NCBI GenBank assembly: GCA_022508985.1
Contig: JAFLUA010000004.1
Span: forward strand, 1 to 64,000
Source: Muribaculaceae bacterium
GTDB taxonomy: Bacteria > Bacteroidota > Bacteroidia > Bacteroidales > Muribaculaceae
Length of the DNA: 64,000 bases
Reading direction: 5' to 3'
The notes under the pieces were generated by a model, which was not told where the DNA came from, did no database searches, and was given only the letters and a program-made list of their open reading frames with translations. Of the stretch, positions 59,489-64,000 are shown piece by piece (the stretch's first letter is position 1; the number at the start of each line of letters is the position of its first letter). Both the position numbers and the translations under genes were made by a program.

Positions 59489-61585
59489 ATGGAGGTAAAT
59501 AAATTAATGAAACACAATTTATGGATAGCGTTGTTGGCGGTGTCGTCGCTGGGCTTGTGGAGTTGTACCCAAGACCTTGACGACCCGACTACGACGGATC
59601 CCAACACAAGTATTTCGGGTACGGCAGGCTATCTTGGCTTTCAGCTTGAAGACGCAGAAGCGAGCAGCCGTTCTACCCATAAGGAATACGATGATGACTA
59701 CGAGCGTTTTGAGTGGTTCAACAAAGGGACAGCCAACGAGCGAGCTATTATCGATAATTCCGAAAGCAATAGAGTTTTGTTCTTCAACAGTGACTATTCC
59801 TACTATGGTAGCGGCAAGTTGTCTCGTCCGGAAATTACGGGACTGAAGTCGAATATCTATGTAGCACAAAAGCCCTTAGAAGTAGAAGGCCTTCCCGCCT
59901 ACGCGCTGGTAGTGCTCAATGCCGATCCGGAGCGTATGGACGTTCTTGATACCGATCTTTATGCAGCCGGCACATCGGCTGTAAAGACGGTGCTCAACTA
60001 TATCAATGAGGTAGATACCGACAACCCCGAGTCGTTGGCAATGTACGACGGTCATTTCACGATGTCGTCGACAGCATACCGAGGAGAAGAGGTTGATACA
60101 ATCAGCGTTCTGACACCGCTAAACCCTGCTGGTCCGGTATTCTATGAGACAGTAGAAGAGGCCGTTATGCCAGAAAACTTGACAACTTTCTACGTAGAGC
60201 GCTTGTTGTCGAAGTTTACCCTTATAATAAAAGATGGCAACCGTCGCTTCAACACAACCGATGCCATTATCATTAATGGACCCAACAAGCTCAAAATCCG
60301 CCAGGAATATGCCCCCGCCGATGGCTTGGCAAAAGACATTATGTCGGATTGGAAGATAAACTTGGTGAACTGGGGCATTAATGGCTTAGAGAAAAACACC
60401 TACTTGGTTAAAACCCTTGTAGAGAATCCCGTAGCATTCCCATGGGATCTTAAAGAAAACTTCTATATCGGATGGAACTCACCGACGTTATATCGCTCAT
60501 ACTGGGCTCTTGACGAGAATTATTCGACCGGTATCTATCCCGACCAATATCGTCAGGCACTCGATGTTGAAGGCGTCTTGGCCGCTACGACCAATAATAT
60601 CTATACAGCGGACTATAGCGCAACGGAAGGCCTTGCGAAGGGTGATTATACTTTGATTTACAAGCCTTACAATGCATATACCGACAGGACAGAGAATAAG
60701 TATTCGTTAGAGAATACATTTGATGTGTCGGTTATGAACGACCAAGATATAGCAAGCCAGCCGTGGTTGCGTTGTGGCACACATATCATTTTGACAGCGC
60801 AGTTTATAGTCAACGAAATCGACAAGGATGTAGATCTTACAAATGTCGATGCTACGGGCTTTATATCGGGCGTTGCCGATAAGTATTTCTCAAATGGCTT
60901 GTATTGGAGTGAGAAAGCCTTAAAAGAACAGGCAATCGCAACTCTGATGACCAACATTTATTATAATAAGAAAGGCGATCAAATAGCCGATGTAGTAAAT
61001 GGTGGTTTTGTAGAATATATCAACAGTGACGAGCACGTACTCGACGACGTAGCACCTGTGGCCGACGGCGAAGGAAACGCCCTTACACACGAAGAATTAG
61101 CGGTTAATGCCGATAAGTATTTTGAGTTTGGCCCTGCCTTTATCAAAGGCGGCGACGGCTGGGTGTCGTTGAAGAAGAAAGATGACGTTACATTGAAAGC
61201 GCGGTATATAAATAAGGATACGGGTGAGATCACCTTAGGCGAAATCACCGATGCTCAGCTTGTGAGCTATATCTATCGCTTTACCAACCTTGCCAAGCAC
61301 TACAAGGAAGGACGTATGTATTATGCATTGCCAATCAGGCACAATCTCGAAAGTGAAAGCTTTGAGTCGAATCCTGTTACCACAGTTGTTACGGGAGATT
61401 ATGGCGTAGTTCGCAATACATGGTATCGACTGACAATCAACTCAATACAGCGTCCGGGCACACCGGTAGACGATCCTGACCAACCAATTATTCCCAATCC
61501 GGAACCGGATGATAAGAGCCTTGGTGTAGAAGTAGAAATCTTACCATGGCGCACAGTAGAAATAAATGTAAACGAATTACACTAA
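59489..61585 (+). CDS. Mfa1-like major fimbrial subunit lipoprotein
   Basis: 698 aa; lipobox LGLWSC; KSNIYVAQKPLEVEGLPAYALVVLNAD; C-terminal VVRNTWYRLTINSIQRPGTPVDDPDQP...VEVEILPWRTVEINVNELH. Confidence 0.85.
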   Translation: MEVNKLMKHNLWIALLAVSSLGLWSCTQDLDDPTTTDPNTSISGTAGYLGFQLEDAEASSRSTHKEYDDDYERFEWFNKGTANERAIIDNSESNRVLFFNSDYSYYGSGKLSRPEITGLKSNIYVAQKPLEVEGLPAYALVVLNADPERMDVLDTDLYAAGTSAVKTVLNYINEVDTDNPESLAMYDGHFTMSSTAYRGEEVDTISVLTPLNPAGPVFYETVEEAVMPENLTTFYVERLLSKFTLIIKDGNRRFNTTDAIIINGPNKLKIRQEYAPADGLAKDIMSDWKINLVNWGINGLEKNTYLVKTLVENPVAFPWDLKENFYIGWNSPTLYRSYWALDENYSTGIYPDQYRQALDVEGVLAATTNNIYTADYSATEGLAKGDYTLIYKPYNAYTDRTENKYSLENTFDVSVMNDQDIASQPWLRCGTHIILTAQFIVNEIDKDVDLTNVDATGFISGVADKYFSNGLYWSEKALKEQAIATLMTNIYYNKKGDQIADVVNGGFVEYINSDEHVLDDVAPVADGEGNALTHEELAVNADKYFEFGPAFIKGGDGWVSLKKKDDVTLKARYINKDTGEITLGEITDAQLVSYIYRFTNLAKHYKEGRMYYALPIRHNLESESFESNPVTTVVTGDYGVVRNTWYRLTINSIQRPGTPVDDPDQPIIPNPEPDDKSLGVEVEILPWRTVEINVNELH

Positions 61586-61603
61586 CGATATAGAACGCAA
61601 ACG

Positions 61604-63973
61604 ATGAAAAAATATAGTTTAAGAAAATTTTTCGGCCAAGTGAGCAAATTATTCATGGCGTTGGCGCTCATGGCAGGCTTGAATTCATGCGATAACATCA
61701 TTTATGATTATGGTGAAAATTGCGATCCGGAACCGGAAGCGCCGGCACCCGACCTCAAACCGGGCAACGTGCGCATTTATGTACGCACTAATCCCGGCAG
61801 TGGCGGCACAAGTAAGGTTCAGGAAGTTAATAACAAAATGAACAGTGCAGAGACCGAAGAGGGTATCTATGTGAGCATTGATATCGAAGAAAACGGCACG
61901 TATACACTTACGGCCACCGAGAGCAATCCCGATTACAAATTCGTAAGATGGCACGACGACACCAACGACGGCGATCTTACCGAGGGTGTGAAGGTTATTT
62001 CTAATATCAAGGCAGAGGCAACGGCCAAGTATACGGCAGTCTTTGAAAAGATCGAAGATCCGCTACCCGAACCCGAGCCCGGCTTCGTAAGAATCTATGT
62101 AAGAAGTAATCCCGGCAGCGGTGGTACGAGTAACGTAACCGAGGTTGCCAACAAAAATAACGCAGCAGAGACCGAAGAAGGTATCTATGTTAGCATCGAC
62201 GTAAAAGAAAACGAAGCATATACACTTACAGCATCGGAGACCAATCCCGATTACAAGTTTGTAAGATGGCACGACGACACCAACGACGGTGATCTTACCG
62301 AAGGTGTGAAGGTTATTTCTAATATCAAGGCTGCAGCAACAGCAAGATACACAGCAGTCTTTGAAAAGATAGAAACACCGGAACCCGAACCGGAACCCGG
62401 TATGGTAAAAATATATGTTAGAACGAACCCCGGCAGCGGCGGTACGAGCAAGGTACACGAAGATGCCGATCTTACAAATAGCGCTGAAACACAAGAAGGC
62501 ATATATGTGGGTGTCGAACTCGAAGAAAATGGCACATATACACTTACTGCTACCGAAACCAATCCTAAATACAAGTTTGTAAGATGGCACGATGATACTA
62601 ACGATGGTTACCTTACCGAAGGTATGAAAGTTGTGAGCGGTTTGACGGCCGAAGTAACGACCAAGTATACAGCAGTCTTTGAAAAGATAGAAACACCAGA
62701 ACCCGAACCGGAACCTGGTATGGTAAAAATATACGTTAGAACGAACCCCGGCAGCGGCGGTACGAGCAAGGTACACGAAGATGCCGATCTTACAAATAGC
62801 GCTGAAACACAAGAAGGCATATATGTGGGTATCGAACTCGAAGAAAATGGCACATATACACTTACCGCTACCGAAACCAATCCTGAATACAAGTTTGTAA
62901 GATGGCACGATGATACTAACGATGGTTCCCTTACCGAAGGTATGAAAGTTGTGAGCGGTTTGACTGCCGGAGTAACGACCAAGTATACAGCAGTCTTTGA
63001 AAAGATAGTAGTTCCCGACGAACCGGTAGAGCCGGAGCTTGAGGGCTATTACGTGAAGTTTGTCTTTGAAAGAAATATGCAGTTTACCGACGGCTTCAGC
63101 CAGCGTGTTAACTCGGTAGACCTCTATGTATTCAATACCTCAGGCACATTCATCACCAAGTATCATGAAGATGGCGTGGCACTTAAAGATCCGGAATACT
63201 TGATGGAACTTACCGATCTGCCGGCCGGCGAATATGAATTTATCGCATGGTGTGGTTTGACCAACAATGGTGGATTGTTTACAGTGCCGAGCGATGCCCA
63301 GATAAACCGCGACACTCAAGTAATCTGTACGATGGCCGTATCGTCGGATACTAATGCAAGTGCATATCAGAATAAGAATCTACCGGCATTGTTCCATGGC
63401 AGGACACAAAAAGCAACATACGTAGAGAAGACAGCTAAGAAACAGATACAAACAGTATATCTGACCAAAGACACCAACAATGTGAATATCACCTTGCAGC
63501 ATAAAGATGGCTTGGAATTCACAAAAGATCGCTTCGTTGTAACTCTTATAGATAAGAACGATGTCCTCAGACACGACAATGAAATACATCCCGATGCAAC
63601 GATGGTAGAATATCGTCCGTATCGTACGGTACTTGGTAAAACGACCTCATCACGTGCCGACGCAGGCTCAACGATGGGTAACTTTATGCAAGTAGAGCTA
63701 TCGACCTCGCGCTTGATGGCAAATAACAATCCGATAATCAGTGTAGTTGACACCGAAAGCGGTAAGACAATCTTCTCGATACCGTTGGTTAAGTGGGCAC
63801 TGCAACTCCGCAGCTCAAATTATAAGAGCATGGATGACCAGGAATATCTCGACCGCGAAGACAATTACAACTTGATGCTCTGGCTTGACAGCAATAAAGA
63901 AGACGGCTGGTTTGGTGCTGAAATCAACATCAACGACTGGCATGTTATCGACGACAGCATGGACATCCAATAA
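61604..63973 (+). CDS. FimB/Mfa2-family fimbrial protein with four N-terminal InlB-B-like repeats
   Basis: 789 aa; lipoprotein N-terminus LNSCDNIIYDYGENCD, four ~106-aa repeats, then YYVKFVFERNMQFTDGFSQRVNSVDLYVFNTSGTF... Confidence 0.85.
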   Translation: MKKYSLRKFFGQVSKLFMALALMAGLNSCDNIIYDYGENCDPEPEAPAPDLKPGNVRIYVRTNPGSGGTSKVQEVNNKMNSAETEEGIYVSIDIEENGTYTLTATESNPDYKFVRWHDDTNDGDLTEGVKVISNIKAEATAKYTAVFEKIEDPLPEPEPGFVRIYVRSNPGSGGTSNVTEVANKNNAAETEEGIYVSIDVKENEAYTLTASETNPDYKFVRWHDDTNDGDLTEGVKVISNIKAAATARYTAVFEKIETPEPEPEPGMVKIYVRTNPGSGGTSKVHEDADLTNSAETQEGIYVGVELEENGTYTLTATETNPKYKFVRWHDDTNDGYLTEGMKVVSGLTAEVTTKYTAVFEKIETPEPEPEPGMVKIYVRTNPGSGGTSKVHEDADLTNSAETQEGIYVGIELEENGTYTLTATETNPEYKFVRWHDDTNDGSLTEGMKVVSGLTAGVTTKYTAVFEKIVVPDEPVEPELEGYYVKFVFERNMQFTDGFSQRVNSVDLYVFNTSGTFITKYHEDGVALKDPEYLMELTDLPAGEYEFIAWCGLTNNGGLFTVPSDAQINRDTQVICTMAVSSDTNASAYQNKNLPALFHGRTQKATYVEKTAKKQIQTVYLTKDTNNVNITLQHKDGLEFTKDRFVVTLIDKNDVLRHDNEIHPDATMVEYRPYRTVLGKTTSSRADAGSTMGNFMQVELSTSRLMANNNPIISVVDTESGKTIFSIPLVKWALQLRSSNYKSMDDQEYLDREDNYNLMLWLDSNKEDGWFGAEININDWHVIDDSMDIQ
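61769..63008 (+). repeat. Four tandem 318-bp coding repeats (last lacks linker)
   Basis: Equivalent points (GxVxIYVRxNPGSGGTS) start at 61769, 62087, 62405 and 62723, spacing exactly 318 nt each. Confidence 0.9.
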
Positions 63974-64000
63974 TTAAAGAGAAAGGAATTATCCAATGAT

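Noticed and set aside
62063-62908. 281-aa antisense ORF on the minus strand
   Set aside because: Mirror frame of the 318-bp tandem repeats; its own repeats are imposed by the sense coding sequence
61769-63008. Possible CRISPR array because of regular spacing
   Set aside because: 318-bp coding repeats in one frame, no short repeats with unique spacers; no cas genes in the window

Overview
Mostly core chromosomal sequence from a Bacteroidales bacterium (Muribaculaceae-like; inferred from protein families, TTG-N19/20-TAnnTTTG promoters and type A T9SS tails). Housekeeping content: gdhA, serA/serC, an acyl-CoA dehydrogenase-etfAB operon, purL, a TPR/PstS-like cluster, fmt, menC/menE, a biotin-dependent carboxylase subunit, nadD/gmk, radA, ilvA, guaA, rplU/rpmA, four tRNAs (His, Lys, Cys, Phe) and an SRP RNA. 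Accessory or unusual content: (i) at the left end, a gene graveyard beside a two-gene M.EcoRI-like methylase + DUF262(DGQQR)-HNH cassette. A consensus promoter drives it, followed by a ~340-nt, heavily structured leader whose last segment can form mutually exclusive structures next to the start codon. This is the best candidate for an undescribed system. (ii) A hairpin-dense intergenic island after tRNA-Lys. (iii) Two adjacent T9SS cargo proteins, a subtilase and a three-module LRR giant. (iv) An AT-rich insertion-like segment after tRNA-Phe with an orphan membrane protein. (v) A fimbrial operon preceded by a C9 tract, ending in an Mfa2/FimB-like protein with four in-frame 318-bp repeats inserted between its lipoprotein N-terminus and its fimbrial domain. 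All assignments come from reading the sequence and ORF track; no database searches were run.
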